Assembly: GCA_029851415.1 (NCBI GenBank)
Contig: CM056742.1
Span: 96,516,976 to 96,580,975, forward strand
Direction of reading: 5' to 3'
DNA length: 64,000 bases
Origin: Eretmocerus hayati
Taxonomy: Eukaryota > Arthropoda > Insecta > Hymenoptera > Aphelinidae
Both the position numbers and the translations under genes were made by a program. Every line of letters begins with the position of its first letter. The stretch's first letter is position 1. The notes beneath the pieces were generated by a model that was given only the letters and a program-made list of their open reading frames with translations, was not told where the DNA came from and made no database searches. Shown piece by piece: positions 11,384 through 22,736 of this stretch.

Positions 11384-13882
11384 TCAACCGCCCGCCGTGA
11401 GAATCTGCATCCTTTTCAAGTTGATAGACGTTTGTTTATGAAGTGGCAGAAGAATCAATTTGTCGACAGGCCGAACAAACTCGGACGTGGCTGTACGCAG
11501 GGTAGCTACTCTGGTCAAGCTGTCCTTGCCAGGATGTACGGCAATGATCCTTGCCAGAGGCCATTTGTTCGGCGCCACCAAGTTATCCTTGAACAGGACC
11601 AAATCGCCGACCTGAAGTTGATAATTTGGCTTCAACCACTTGTCCCGTTCCTGTGATTGCGAGAGGTACTCGCGCCTCCACCTCTGCCAGAAGTGATTCC
11701 GCATCAGCTGCAGTATACGCCAACCTGTACATATAGAGTTCTCCTTGTTAATCTCAGTGAATGGCTCAGGAGGAGCTACTAAAGGAGCCCCAATGAGAAA
11801 ATGGCCAGGTGTTAGAGCAGAAATATTATTGGGCTCAGAACTTGGAGCACTAATAGGCCTTGAATTTAAACAAGATTCGATCTGATACAAAACCGTAGAA
11901 AATTGCTCATAGGTCAACTTAGATTCTCCGATGACTCTGTACAGATGCCTCTTCATGGATTTCACATTTGACTCCCACAGTCCTCCAAAGTTGGGTGCTC
12001 TTGGTGGAATGAAATGCCATTCGACTCCATCGCAAGCAACTGAGGCAGCAACTTCCTGGCCCAAGGCAGACGTTTCATTGAACAGACGATGTAGTTCTGC
12101 TTCACCACCTTTGTATGTCGTGGCATTGTCGGAGTACATGACTTCACACATGCCTCGCCTTGCAGCAAACCGTCGAAGTGCAGCCAAGAAGGCGGCGGTC
12201 GTCAAATCTGAAACAAGTTCCAAATGGATCGCTTTGACTACCAAACAGACGAATATAGCCACATAACCCCTAAAGGACTTTATTCCTCTTCCTTGAGAAG
12301 CCTCGATCCAGAAATGTCCTGCAAAATCCACACCACAGTGAGCAAAAGGCCGGGCAGGTCGAGTACGAATCGCTGGAAGTGGACCCATTTGTTGTGCCAT
12401 GGTGATTGCATCATGCCGAGTGCACATAGTGCATTCTCTCACGATCCGTCTGATGGTACTGCTCCCCTGAACAATCCAAAATTTCTGGAACAGATAACTA
12501 TGAACAATACGATATCCCCCATGCAAAGTACACGCATGAGCTTTCCTAATGAGCAAAACTGTTACATGATGATTCTTCGGTAGAATAATAGGATGTTTTT
12601 CAGATTCAGTCAGAAAAGAGTTTTGAAGTCTACCACCAACACGAATGAGACCATTCGTATCGATAAATGGTAGTAGTTTCTGAAGAGAACTCTGAGAAGA
12701 AACGTTACCCTTCGAACACAGATCTCGATAGTCCTCTGGGAATGCGTCCTTCTGCACCAGTTGATATAATGTGTGAGATCCCAAATTGAGCTCTGAGGCA
12801 GAAATTGATCCATGACGACGATCCTCGAGGACCAACTTGGAATTGAGTCTCCATCTGTGAATGTATGCTAGAATCGCTGACATCTTATCAACAGAAGAGA
12901 ACTTCCGCAGCCAATCTGAAACAGTTGAATCTGATCGAATTAGCCAGATGTTTACCCGTTGACGCGATTCCAACTGCGTCTCCAAGTCCTCTGGGTTAGT
13001 GGGCCAATCGTTTTTCAGTGAAGTCAGCCATTTGGGACCCCTCCACCACAACTCGGAATCTTTCAGCTGCTGGACTGTGCAGCCTCTGGTTGCAAGATCA
13101 GATGAATTGTCCTGTGATCGAACGTGATGCCAGCTAGCCTGAGGAAGATTGCAAGTTATTTCACTGACACGATTTGCTACGTAAGGCTTCCATTTGGAAG
13201 GATGAGCCCTTAGCCAAGCGAGAACAACTTTAGAATCGCTCCAACAGTGAATTCCTTCTGGCTGTGACTCTAATTGGAGAAGAATACCTACAATCAAACG
13301 TGCTAGCAAAACAGCACCACTCAGCTCTAATTTTGGCAAGCTTACAACCTTCAAGGGAGCGACCTTGGACTTGGCGATGAGAATCTGCGTTGATCCACTC
13401 TCTCCTGGAATGACGACGTACAGAGCAGCTGCATAGGCTCGCTCAGATGCGTCACAGAAGCCATGGAGATGCCACGATGTTGCCTTTGTAGTGCTCAGCC
13501 ATCGATTGATCTTCAATACTTCAAGTTCCATGAGTTGAGACCTGTACTGCAACCAGGACTCTTTGAAGTGACCCGAAATCCTTGCATCCCAATCGAAGCC
13601 CTGTAACCACAAGCACTGCAACAACATTTTTGCCCGGATCACCACAGGTGCCAGCCAACCCACTGGGTCAAAAAGTGTCGCCACCTGTGAAAGTATAGAT
13701 CTTTTTGTGATATTTGGAGGAGAGGGAGGCAACTGGACCTTGAAACAAAACATATCTTCGTTAGGCAACCATTTCAGGCCTAAAGTGGAAACCGTCTCCT
13801 TGTCATTCAGCTCCCTAGTCTGAACTGAATCAGTGGTACCAGTCAACAAAGAATGATTTGCTGCCCATTTATCCACAGACAT
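11384..13882 (-). CDS. pol: BEL/Pao pol, RNase H and integrase part
   Basis: This open frame of 832 codons is the C-terminal part of a BEL/Pao polyprotein. Near the N-terminus are the Pao-type connection PVVIRAKMLLQ and RNase H motifs HLHGFCDASERAYAAALY, PKLELSGAVL and WSDSKVVLAWL (about residues 130-240). A zinc-binding HHCC region follows (HGGYRI...CTMCTRH, about residues 470-515). The integrase core then carries GVDFAG, MYSDNATTYKG and the last acidic residue in PNFGGLWE (about residues 535-660), i.e. D-D-E. RNase H removes template RNA and the integrase inserts the cDNA. The frame opens at 13882 only because a frameshift separates it from the RT. Confidence 0.92.
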   Translation of the reverse strand: MSVDKWAANHSLLTGTTDSVQTRELNDKETVSTLGLKWLPNEDMFCFKVQLPPSPPNITKRSILSQVATLFDPVGWLAPVVIRAKMLLQCLWLQGFDWDARISGHFKESWLQYRSQLMELEVLKINRWLSTTKATSWHLHGFCDASERAYAAALYVVIPGESGSTQILIAKSKVAPLKVVSLPKLELSGAVLLARLIVGILLQLESQPEGIHCWSDSKVVLAWLRAHPSKWKPYVANRVSEITCNLPQASWHHVRSQDNSSDLATRGCTVQQLKDSELWWRGPKWLTSLKNDWPTNPEDLETQLESRQRVNIWLIRSDSTVSDWLRKFSSVDKMSAILAYIHRWRLNSKLVLEDRRHGSISASELNLGSHTLYQLVQKDAFPEDYRDLCSKGNVSSQSSLQKLLPFIDTNGLIRVGGRLQNSFLTESEKHPIILPKNHHVTVLLIRKAHACTLHGGYRIVHSYLFQKFWIVQGSSTIRRIVRECTMCTRHDAITMAQQMGPLPAIRTRPARPFAHCGVDFAGHFWIEASQGRGIKSFRGYVAIFVCLVVKAIHLELVSDLTTAAFLAALRRFAARRGMCEVMYSDNATTYKGGEAELHRLFNETSALGQEVAASVACDGVEWHFIPPRAPNFGGLWESNVKSMKRHLYRVIGESKLTYEQFSTVLYQIESCLNSRPISAPSSEPNNISALTPGHFLIGAPLVAPPEPFTEINKENSICTGWRILQLMRNHFWQRWRREYLSQSQERDKWLKPNYQLQVGDLVLFKDNLVAPNKWPLARIIAVHPGKDSLTRVATLRTATSEFVRPVDKLILLPLHKQTSINLKRMQILTAGG

Positions 13883-13934
13883 ACCTGCTGATTTTAGAAT
13901 ACCAACAGTCTGTTTCTTCGCCTCCTCAGCTCCC

Positions 13935-15148
13935 TCAATGGTGTCTCCCCCGCCGAAAAATCATCCACATATCGATTTTTTGAACGACTTTGGACCCAAT
14001 CGGGAATACCTCTTGTTCCTTCTTTGCTAGGTCAAGTAGCGTAGCATTGGCATCGAATGGCGCTGACGCTGTTCCATACGTTATGGTGAGAAGTCGGTAG
14101 GCCTGCAAGCGTTCCTCAGACGAAAATCTCCACAGGATACGCTGCCAGTTGACATCCTTCCGATCCACCAAGATTTGTCGAAACATCTTGACTATGTCGA
14201 AGGTGAACACATACCGAAAGAAAGCCCAGGGAAAAATGATCACCACTAAGTCCTTCTGAAGTTTGGGACCTGCGTGTAGCACAGAATTGAGAGAATTACC
14301 ATCAGCATCAGTTTGTGAACCATTGAACACAACTCTGATTTTATTACTCTCTTTTTTGAACACTGGATGATGAGTGAAATAATAAGTTTGGTTGGAGGTT
14401 ACCTCATGATCACGAACTACCTCCATGTGCCCTAAGTCGAGATACTCTTGCATGAAGTTGGAGTAAGCCACTGCAAGTTCCGGCTGACGAGCGAACCTTC
14501 GTTCCAGTCGGGTCATACAAGCCGCGGCAATTTCCTCCGTTCCCCGGAATGCAGGTGGCTTGGAGAAGGGTAGTTCCACGACGTACCGTCCCTGAGCGTT
14601 GCGATAGCATGTTCGCTTAAAATGATCGAGACATTCTTGATCTTGTGGAGGCAACTGAGGAATTTTGGGAATTTCTTCAGTTTCCCAGAATCTTGCCACA
14701 GCATCCGACAGTGCATTGTCCACAGAAATGTGGTGCATGGCCACAACACCATCTGTGAGGTCATCAGGCTCCGTGTTGCCGATCAAAACCCATCCGAAGA
14801 CCGTCTTCTGAGCAATTGGAGCCGTGAGGGGATCCTTGGCTTTGCGCACACCAGGTAGGACGGCTGCTCCGAAGACAGCAAAATTCAGTATGATGTCGAC
14901 TCTGCTTGGAACGCCATATTGCGGGTCAGCTAGATCAAGGCCCTCCAGATGACTCCATTCCCCATTGGACTTGACTGGTTTGCGAGGCAACAGACTGGAA
15001 ACCTTCTTGAGAACCAGTGCTGAAAAATTCAAATTGAAATCAGAATCCCGCGTTAATTTCAGACAGAGCGATACCTTGCTCTGAGATACAGCATTTGTTG
15101 AGCCTCCGGTGCCATTAATGACGACACGAATGGAGTCACGCTTCAATG
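13935..15148 (-). pseudogene. pol: BEL/Pao pol, protease end and reverse transcriptase
   Basis: This frame carries the end of the aspartic protease (VVINGTGGS), a linker with YGVPSRVDIILN and APIAQKTVFGWVLIG typical of Pao polyproteins, then RT blocks (YYFTHHPVFKKES, KIRVVFNGS, FTFDIVKMFRQI, RLLTITYGTASAPF). The catalytic YVDD box is not in this frame. It is encoded at about 13965-13980 in the next frame after an A-rich run, and a second shift near 13910 moves into the RNase H/integrase frame. So two frameshifts bracket the active site. Its upstream end is cut by the Gypsy LTR at 15153 and the coding sequence resumes at 22737. Confidence 0.9.
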
Positions 15149-15152
15149 ATAA
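15149..15152. other. target site duplication ATAA, left copy (Gypsy element)
   Basis: ATAA precedes the LTR start TGTAACCGG and recurs at 22733-22736 after the other LTR. The 4 bp length fits errantivirus/Gypsy integration. Counting only one copy keeps the BEL protease codons in phase across the insertion. Confidence 0.9.
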
Positions 15153-15476
15153 TGTAACCGGTTCACTGGGGCAAAGAGGAACAGTAGGAGTAAGATGACA
15201 CGTCTTATCAGTTGCTCGTCAGCTGCTCTTCATTCGCAGTCCCAATCTCAACTAACTCTCGCGGCCGTTTCATCTTCTCTATTTATAACATTGCGATATT
15301 ACAATCAATCGATTTTAAAGTATAAGACTTGCTTTTGTTTTGAGTAAGTATGTGTATGCAAGTAAGTCGTGCGCAAAAGAAATGAGAGAGTGGTTTATTA
15401 AACAATGCGGATCGATGAAGAATGTGCTGTATGTTTGAATAAAAGGTGCTCATATTAATATGACATCTATATGACA
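15153..15476 (-). repeat. Gypsy 3' LTR
   Basis: This 324 bp LTR, TGTAACCGG...TATATGACA, matches 22409-22732. It is the 3' LTR because genes read leftward. A purine-rich tract lies directly beside it at 15477-15490. Confidence 0.93.
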
Positions 15477-15490
15477 TCCTCTCCCATCAG
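15477..15490 (-). promoter_or_regulatory. polypurine tract of the Gypsy element
   Basis: On the minus strand the sequence GATGGGAGAGGA abuts the 3' LTR. This is the usual place where plus-strand DNA synthesis is primed. Confidence 0.75.
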
Positions 15491-15523
15491 GATAGAAAAG
15501 TTTCCAGAATTGGAAATTTTTCG

Positions 15524-17362
15524 TTACATTTCTGATTTCAAGTGTAATAGTGTTCTTGATCTAGAATTTTGAGAGAGAAGTGATGACTGTGAGGTGTGTG
15601 AATTGTGCAATTCAGTATCATTTTCCTTATGACTAGTTTTACAACAATGAGATTTCCTCCAAAAACCTTTCGCCAACGATTTGAGTGCTTCATGCAGTCC
15701 ACATTTTCTCAAGCCTAATATAATTAATAATATTATTGCTGATTTTTCTCCGTAATCTACATATTGCCAGAAGATATCTCTCCAATTCTTAGTTTTTTCT
15801 CTGTATTTGAACTCGTTGATATATTCTTGAACCTTGCTTAATTTTACAAAATTAGATTCCAAATTGTCATTTATTTTTGAGAGTTCTAGTTCTTCCAAGT
15901 ATTCTTTCTCGATTTCTACGTCTGTAGATAGATTCATTGTCAGGTATTCTATTTTTGCATTATAAAATCCATGAGTAAATGGTTGCAATTGAAATTTTTC
16001 GTTCATGAAAATGCAAGAGGTTTCGTTCGACTGGAGGAGTGTATCTTTTTCTATGATCAATATGTTATGATCATTTTTACACCAAATTTTGAAAACCAAG
16101 GTATCAATTGGCATGATCAGCCATAAATTTAGTTTGTCGATCTGTTTCACATGATTATACTTCTGCTGGTATACTCCAAATTGACAGTTAGTAATTTTTC
16201 CATCTCTTATTATGTCTGAATAACATGTATCTTCCTTATATACATTCATTAATGGCTTTGTGTTCTTACAAATTTTTTGTTTTGGTTTGAAATCAATGCA
16301 TTTTCCTGATTTGAAAGTATAGAAAACTTTCCCTTCACTCACTATCAATGTATGATACTTTAGAATGATTGTTTTGGAAACTGTCGCGCTTTGTCTTGTG
16401 GGAAGTGGAAAAATACTTATCAAACAGTATTTAGAATCATTTGGTATGGGTGTGCTGATGACAAAAATTAGTTAGTTATCTTCGATATATGATATCACCT
16501 TTGAAATTTTAACAAGGTCATAGTAAAGATCAAAATTGAATTCAATGAGATTATTGATTATCTCTTTCTGTTTGATAGCATTCAATGCATTTATATATGA
16601 ATCTGGTGTCACTACTGATGGTAAAATTACTCCTGTTTTAGCTAGAGAAATGGCATTCTGTATATTTGTCAACTGTTCATCGTACTCATTCATAACTAAC
16701 TCAATTTCTTGCAAAGAAATCAGAATTTTTTGGTTTGCTTCAACATGATTCCAAGCTTCAGTGATATTGTTACTCCAATTTTGGAGTTTTTCGAAATTTT
16801 CGTCGTAAATTCTAATATGATCGGTGATACTTTTGATATTATTTTTCACTAACATGGTTTGATTTTGTATGAGTCTCAATACTTCGTTATTTTGTTTATA
16901 AACATCAGAAATTTCCCTATCATAAAGCTCTGCATCCTCACTATCTAATGTTCCAAATAGGAATTTTGATCCCGTGCCGATTATATTGAAAAGTCCACGC
17001 TTATATCTATACATACTAAGGTTTCTCTTCTTACTTTCGATTCGCAATAATTGCTTCATAGCCAAACTGATATAGTCTCTCGTTGTGCAATCGATATGAT
17101 TACTGCAAGCATTCTGTAGAACTTGGAGCTGACTCATTATATAGGTGCCTTGGTCGTGGATGGCATTTATATCAGTTGTGTGGATAATTTTCCATTCCTC
17201 ATTGTAGAGATGAGCAGTCCCTTCGTCAATTTGAACAAAATGAGGTATCTCCGTAGTTATACTATATGCCCTTATAAATAATATATATAAAAAATTAGTA
17301 TCTTCACTATAAATGAAATATATCCTAGAATTCTCCATAATAATGTTTGATTTCATTGACAT
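15524..17362 (-). pseudogene. env: errantivirus-like envelope gene, broken by one stop
   Basis: Two same-frame open stretches, 17362-16472 and 16423-15524, are separated by an in-frame TAA at about 16469-16471. The first half has a basic cleavage-like site (YRYKR) followed by a hydrophobic GLFNIIGTGSKFLFGTL segment and a D/E-rich coil, the pattern of insect errantivirus and baculovirus F-type fusion proteins. The second half is Cys-containing and ends with a membrane-spanning segment (AIILLIILGL) and a basic tail. The family's protein mediates membrane fusion. The start overlaps the end of integrase by about 38 bp. The stop makes this copy defective. Confidence 0.85.
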
Positions 17363-18700
17363 GTCGTAGCTGTGGACGATCCCTAATGATGATTTCTACT
17401 GTTTTTGTTTCATCATTAACCCTCTGCACAGGGATTGGATCTGTCCAAGTAAATTCATTATTTACAACAGTTTTTGCTAAGATTATGTCTCCTACTTGAT
17501 ACGATTCTGATGCAGTTGATCGATTGTTCACAAAGTTTTGATTTTGCTTCTTACATTTTCTTATATTTTCTCCTGCATTTTCTCGTTTCTCTTTCATATC
17601 ATCAAAATGAATTTTTTCTTGATCTTGTTCTTCGAAACTGCTCAAATTTCCAAAAAATAAGTCATAAAGAGAATAATTCGTTGTACTATGAATGCTCTCA
17701 TTATATACTTTTGCTGCATTTAATAATTTCATATAAGGGTTTCCATCTTTAGACTTCGCTGAAGTTTTGAGGGTTCTTATTACTCGTTCACAAATGCCGT
17801 TCGATTGTGGATGTCGCACGGCAATGTTGATAAACTCCACTCCATGTGTTTTATATGAATTTTGAACTTTTTTTGAAAGGAAAATCTCTTCGTTGTCTGA
17901 AATTATATATTGTGGTCTAGCGATTTTCAAGAAAAATTCCGCAAGTGCTATATGTGTTTTAGACTTTGTACTGATTTCCCAAATCCATACAAAACGGCTG
18001 AATTCATCTATGATAATGAGGAAATCTGTATTCTCAAAAGTGCAAAAATCTATATTCATCTTTTCAAAAGGTTTAGTTGCAGGTTCAACATATATACCAG
18101 GGGCTACATATTTTCTCGCAGCAGCTTTCACTCTGGCACAAGTTGGGCATTGCTTGATGAATTCTTCCACATCTCTAGTGATAATATCCCACGTGAATTC
18201 TCTGCAAATTTCTTTCAATGTCTTTTCTTGTCCCCAATGATTTTTGTTGTGAACGTCTGCCAATTTCATAAATTGCGAATTCCGTTCTCTTAAGATTTTG
18301 GGCTTCAAAGGTATAACATAGAGTACTTTCTCAGATAATTTGACATACAAACCAGTCCATCCCAAAAGGCGGTCGAAATTCTCATTTTTGAACACATATT
18401 TGATTTCTATCACAGAATTTTCTGGTGCTTTTTCCAATTTCAAGAACAATTCGGGAATATTTCCCTTATTTTGGTATAAAACTCCCTGAATCAAAAAATC
18501 TCCTCGTTCCTGGAATTTCATTTGAGCATTCCGTTTAGATAGTGTATTCCAGCTGGGATCAATCAAATTTTTCAAGCTTCATTGTTCGGATGCTGGATTC
18601 TCCCGTGAATAAAGATAGATACTTCGCTAAAGTATCGTTTTCATCATAAATGATGTCTCGACTATCATTGATAAATCTTCTCATCGTGTTATCATTGGTG
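17325..18700 (-). pseudogene. pol: Gypsy pol, integrase part
   Basis: The main open frame is 18575-17325 (416 codons). It has the zinc-binding half CPTCARVKAAA, then the catalytic core: MNIDFCTF and IIIDEFSRF, ISDNEEIFLS, and HPQSNGICERVIRTLK, which supplies the final Glu of the D-D-E triad. A C-terminal GDIILAKTVV region resembles the Gypsy integrase tail. The segment 18700-18576 is also coding but is separated by stops and a frame change from both RT and integrase frames. Integrase inserts cDNA into the host chromosome. Confidence 0.9.
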
Positions 18701-18702
18701 TA

Positions 18703-20517
18703 CTATGTTACCAACCTTGCTTTGTGTGAGATTCGAGTAAACCCTGCAATACTTATCTCCGGATTTTGATTTTCTTCCACTGGATTTTGCTCACTTACAT
18801 GGAAAGCCCTGGACAAAGCATCTGCATTTGTATTTAATTTTCCTTTTTTGTAAATGATGTTTGGGTGATAATCCGTGGCTTTAGTCAATATTCTCACGAT
18901 TCGAGAACTTACATCGTCGGATTTATTTTTGAAAATAGATCGAAGATTCTGATGATCAGAATATACATCAAATTCTTGACCAAATAGGAAATGTTTATAC
19001 TGTTTCATACCCCAAACTATAGCTAATAATTCTTTCTCAGTCACAGAATAGTTTTTTCCAGCAGGATTCAAGGAACGACTGGCATAAGAACAAGGATGTT
19101 CATCGCCGTTTCCATCTAATTGTGATAATATGACTCCAATACCTTCGTTTGATGCGTCTGAACACAAAATGAAGGGTTTAGAGGTATCTGGGTGTTTCAA
19201 GATTGGATATGTTGATAAGAGTTCTTTGAGTAATTGGAACTGTTTCCTACATTCATCATCAAAGTTGTACTCTACATTTTTTGATTTTAATTTATTCAGG
19301 CGATGAACTTTTTGAGCGAAGTTTGGTATAAATTTTCTATAGTAAGATGCTAAACCCAAGAATCTCTCTATTTCTTTCTTATTCCTTGGTTCAGGGAAGT
19401 TGAGAACTTTTTCTACATTACGGATCAATGGGCGGATACCTTCTTTTGATACCTCGTGTCCCAGATACTCTAGTCGTTCCTGCATGAATGAACACTTGTC
19501 TGGATTCAAAATTAAACCGGGTTCTCGGAGTCGTTCAAATACTGTTCGCAGGTTTCTCAAATGTTCTTCTGGCGTTGATCCGAAAACAATCAAATCATCT
19601 ACGTAGATGAAACAAATTCTTCCAACCAAACCTCTCAATTTGAAGTTCATCATTCTTTGGTAGGTCGCAGGACTATTGATTAATCCCATAGGCATTCTTA
19701 GCCATTCCCAGTGTCCTCTGAAAGTACTAAAAGCAGTTTTTGGGATATCTGAGGCCTTTACAGTTACCTGGTGAAACCCATTAGACATGTCAAAACAGCT
19801 CATGTATTTTGCTCGGCCAAGCATACATAATATTTCTTCAATCGAAGGTAATGGGTAGTTATCTTGTTCAGTGTAAGCATTCAATTTTCGGAAATCCATC
19901 ACTAATCGCCATTTTTTCTCACCTGAAGCATCCATTTTTTTTGGTACCAGCTACACATTTGATTGATATGGTGATGAACTGGGTCTTATCAGACCTTTTT
20001 TTTCAAGAATTTCTATCTGTCGGTCAATCTCTGAATGCATGAATGATGGATGTCTATACACCGGTGTCTTGATCGGTTTATCAGTAGATAATCTTATCTC
20101 ATGTTGCACACCATGAACTGCTGGCATTGGATCATCTGGCAAGGCAAAACGATCATTGAATTCCGATATGATGTTGAAAATTTCCTTTGATACATTTGGA
20201 GAAATTCTTTCAGAGACATTATTAAGATCCTTCACGAATTTCATTCTCAACAGCTCGATGCGTTCTTGGCGCTCTTTCGATTCCTGCGAGTGATGACAAT
20301 TAGATAAATTCTTATTTCTATAATATTCATTCAATAATTGTTTTCTTTCTTCAACATTCAATCTGTTATTCAGAATGTATCTCATTGTTGGCTTTGATTC
20401 AGCTTCGGAATTTTCCCCTGTATGATGAACAGCATGAGCCATAGGCAAATCTTCATGGGTTGTAACATGAATATTTTCTATATATATTGGTTTATATTCA
20501 TCTGACTCGTTGAACAA
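18703..20517 (-). pseudogene. pol: Gypsy pol, reverse transcriptase and RNase H
   Basis: The RT begins in 20517-19951 (IRLSTDKPIKTPVYRHP) and continues, after an in-frame TAG at about 19948-19950, in 19935-18703. RT motifs are MDFRKLNAYT, CFDMSNGFHQV, FSTFRGHWEW, YQRMM and the catalytic FIYVDDLIVFG near 19590. RNase H motifs are FILCSDASNEGIG, EKELLAIVWG and YSDHQNL, with the Asp/Glu residues in place. Another stop at about 18700 ends the frame. Confidence 0.92.
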
Positions 20518-20526
20518 ATATAACTT

Positions 20527-21135
20527 TTATTTCTGATTTTCCTTGATTCCATGGATACCTGGGACTATGTTGGATCCTTCGATATGATAAATACCTGGAG
20601 AATTTCCTGGGACTACTTCTCTTGTTTCAAATGAGTACGGCTCCAACTGAGCAAATTGATGCTTATTGAGTTCCAAAGTAACTTGGTTTCCAGAGTCATT
20701 TTTCAATGTGATAGTATTGAGTTCATTGTCCACAATACTTTTGGCACGAATTTTCCAATCTTTACCCAATATTCCATCAGCTCTGGTGGGAAAGTCATTA
20801 GACATTACGGAAAAAGTGAATTTGATACCAAATATCTCTAATTCGCAAGTTCCTATTGCATCATATAATCCATCTATTATACGGAAACTTCTTATTTAAT
20901 CTGCCGAGAATTTTCGAAAATTTTCATTATTTTGACCTATGCATTTTATTTTTATATGTGAAGTCTTTGATCCTGAATTTACCAAGAGTCCGTGGGGCGC
21001 GTTACTTCCTTTAATACGGGTGAACAATATTGAATCGTCCCTATCGAGCTGGTTTGATCTTGGTTTACGCTCTCCTCCTCCCGTATGGAGAATTCCTGTA
21101 TTTCTTGGATTGGAGGATCTTTGCTTTGGTATCAT
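20527..21135 (-). pseudogene. pol: Gypsy pol, aspartic protease, active site altered
   Basis: The frame runs 21135-20896, then a TAA, then 20805-20527, all in the RT frame. The protease flap-like and core segments are visible (LLVNSGSKTSHIKI, then GILGKDWKI). The active-site triad reads Asn-Ser-Gly at about 20975 where the family has Asp-Ser/Thr-Gly, so the catalytic Asp codon is lost. In the family this enzyme cleaves Gag and Pol. Start of the frame overlaps the gag end, consistent with a ribosomal frameshift. Confidence 0.8.
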
Positions 21136-22171
21136 TTTTGGGAAAATTTTTATTTTTCAGAGAAGGGTTCTTCATCCAACAAACCTCCTCTTTATGTCCT
21201 ACCTTATTACAGAAATGACACGTGATTTTTCCTAACCCCGAATTTTGAGAGCTTGTGGACTCACGTTTGGCCACAGGTTCAGATTTTACACTTTCATTCT
21301 TTGTTCTTTGTCGGGATTTTATTTCCAAATCTTCGAAGTAATTTTTTTCTTCACGGATTGCCTGTTGGTATGCGTCATTGATTGTACTAGCTTTCTGAGC
21401 TCTTACTGCCGGTCTGAGCTCTGGTTTCACAGATCGTTGAAACCGGTCAATTCTTTCAGTTGACTCAATCCCTCGGAAAACCATGCTACGTTCAAGTGGC
21501 TCCTGATCTATCGATTTCTGTACTCTCCTATCGATTTCGGCATATCTTTTGATATAGTTTTCCATTCTCTCCCTGAAACCTTGTCGAATTGAATTTCGTT
21601 CCTCAATTAATTGCACATATTGCTTTTCCGTTTTTCTGAAAGCTAATCGCATTGCTTCAGCAGAATCAGTTGGCGTCACTTCTAATAACCTATCAGCCAC
21701 CTCAGCAGCTTCGCCCTTCAATTTTTGCGCGATAACCTTGCTTAAGAAACATATTGTTTCGGCATCATCACTCATTTGTTTTTTCACTCGCCTGACTTGT
21801 GACAAGAAAGCTTCTACATCTCCACTACCGTCAAATTCTCGGATTTCTGATAGCAATTCCTGTATTTGACGACGCCGATCATAGGAAATTTTGGAAGTTT
21901 CATTCACTATTTCATCTTCCGTTGGTGCTGAAGGCTCTGGAAATATATGATTTTTCAAGATAGTCTTCAATTCTCCTAGTTCTTTGGATAATGCCGTTAC
22001 TCGACTGTTAGCTGCATTTTCACGCTCTAGAGCCGCATCTAATTGTTGCTTCATTTCACTAGTGGTTGCCATTTTTGGTATAATTTGTCTGATAGTACTG
22101 AGAAAGTTTATAGTACTGTCTATGATTGTCAAAGAGCTCTTTGGTGGCTCAGAATTGTTTGAATCTGACAT
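21065..22171 (-). CDS. gag: Gypsy gag
   Basis: This is an intact frame of 368 codons. The N-terminal half is charged and helical (EMKQQLDAALERENAANSR, then a capsid-like region with EFDGSGDVEAFLSQVRRV). Near residue 310 there is a single zinc knuckle, CHFCNKVGHKEEVC (C-x2-C-x4-H-x4-C), flanked by basic residues. Gag forms the particle and binds RNA. The start at 22171 leaves a 237 bp leader to the 5' LTR. The end overlaps the pol frame by about 70 bp. Confidence 0.9.
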   Translation of the reverse strand: MSDSNNSEPPKSSLTIIDSTINFLSTIRQIIPKMATTSEMKQQLDAALERENAANSRVTALSKELGELKTILKNHIFPEPSAPTEDEIVNETSKISYDRRRQIQELLSEIREFDGSGDVEAFLSQVRRVKKQMSDDAETICFLSKVIAQKLKGEAAEVADRLLEVTPTDSAEAMRLAFRKTEKQYVQLIEERNSIRQGFRERMENYIKRYAEIDRRVQKSIDQEPLERSMVFRGIESTERIDRFQRSVKPELRPAVRAQKASTINDAYQQAIREEKNYFEDLEIKSRQRTKNESVKSEPVAKRESTSSQNSGLGKITCHFCNKVGHKEEVCWMKNPSLKNKNFPKNDTKAKILQSKKYRNSPYGRRRA

Positions 22172-22388
22172 AAACGATAAGTGTGTGGTATAAGATTACA
22201 CACTCACCTTATACATTCTCTGGTGAAGTTGAGCTGTTGTCGTATCGGGATTCTTTGCGATTTTGTTCGCCGATGAGCTGCTTGTTAGGAGCGTCTTCTC
22301 AATTAGTGTAGACGAAATGATATCGGCCAATCCTTTCCACACTCTCCTTCTTTGATATTTACTACACACGCTGCTTATGCGTCCCCGG

Positions 22389-22405
22389 TCCTGTCACGGT
22401 CGCAA
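22389..22405 (-). promoter_or_regulatory. primer binding site, probably tRNA-Arg
   Basis: The plus strand reads TCCTGTCACGGTCGCAA next to the 5' LTR. From memory, insect tRNA-Arg ends TCCTGTCACGGTCG plus CCA, which would match 16 of 17 positions. 412/mdg1-type elements use the same tRNA. Identification is from recall, not a search. Confidence 0.65.
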
Positions 22406-22408
22406 AAA

Positions 22409-22732
22409 TGTAACCGGTCCACTGAGGCAAAGAGGAACAGTAGGAGTAAGATGACACGTCTTATCAGTTGCTCGTCAGCTGCTCTTTATTCGCAGTCCCA
22501 ATCTCAACTAACTCTCGCGGCCGTTTCATGTTCTCTATTTATAACATTGCGATATTACAATCAATCGATTTTGAAGTATAAGACTTGCTTTTGTTTTGAG
22601 TAAGTATGTGTATGCAAGTAAGTCGTGCGCAAAAGAAATGAGAGAGTGGTTTATTAAACAATGCGGATCGATGAAGAATGTGCTGTATGTTTGAATAAAA
22701 GGTGCTCTTATCACAATGACATCTATATGACA
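22409..22732 (-). repeat. Gypsy 5' LTR
   Basis: This 324 bp LTR differs from 15153-15476 at 9 positions by eye, four of them clustered near 22709-22717. It is followed by the duplicated ATAA at 22733-22736. Confidence 0.93.
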
Positions 22733-22736
22733 ATAA

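Larger units (their letters stand above)
15153..22732 (-). mobile_element. errantivirus-like Gypsy (Ty3) LTR element with env, inserted in BEL protease
   Basis: Exactly 324 bp LTRs (15153-15476 and 22409-22732, TG...CA) flank gag, pol and env on the minus strand. The total is 7580 bp, usual for insect errantiviruses. The LTRs differ at 9 positions by eye (2.8%), less than the surrounding BEL LTRs. A likely tRNA-Arg primer site and a polypurine tract sit in the expected places. Gag and pol are in different frames with a short overlap (21065-21135), the family's usual arrangement. In-frame stops in pol and env and a changed protease active site show this copy is not functional. Confidence 0.93.

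Noticed and set aside
22389..22405. tRNA-Arg-like sequence
   Set aside because: Only the 3' end is present beside an LTR; not a tRNA gene.
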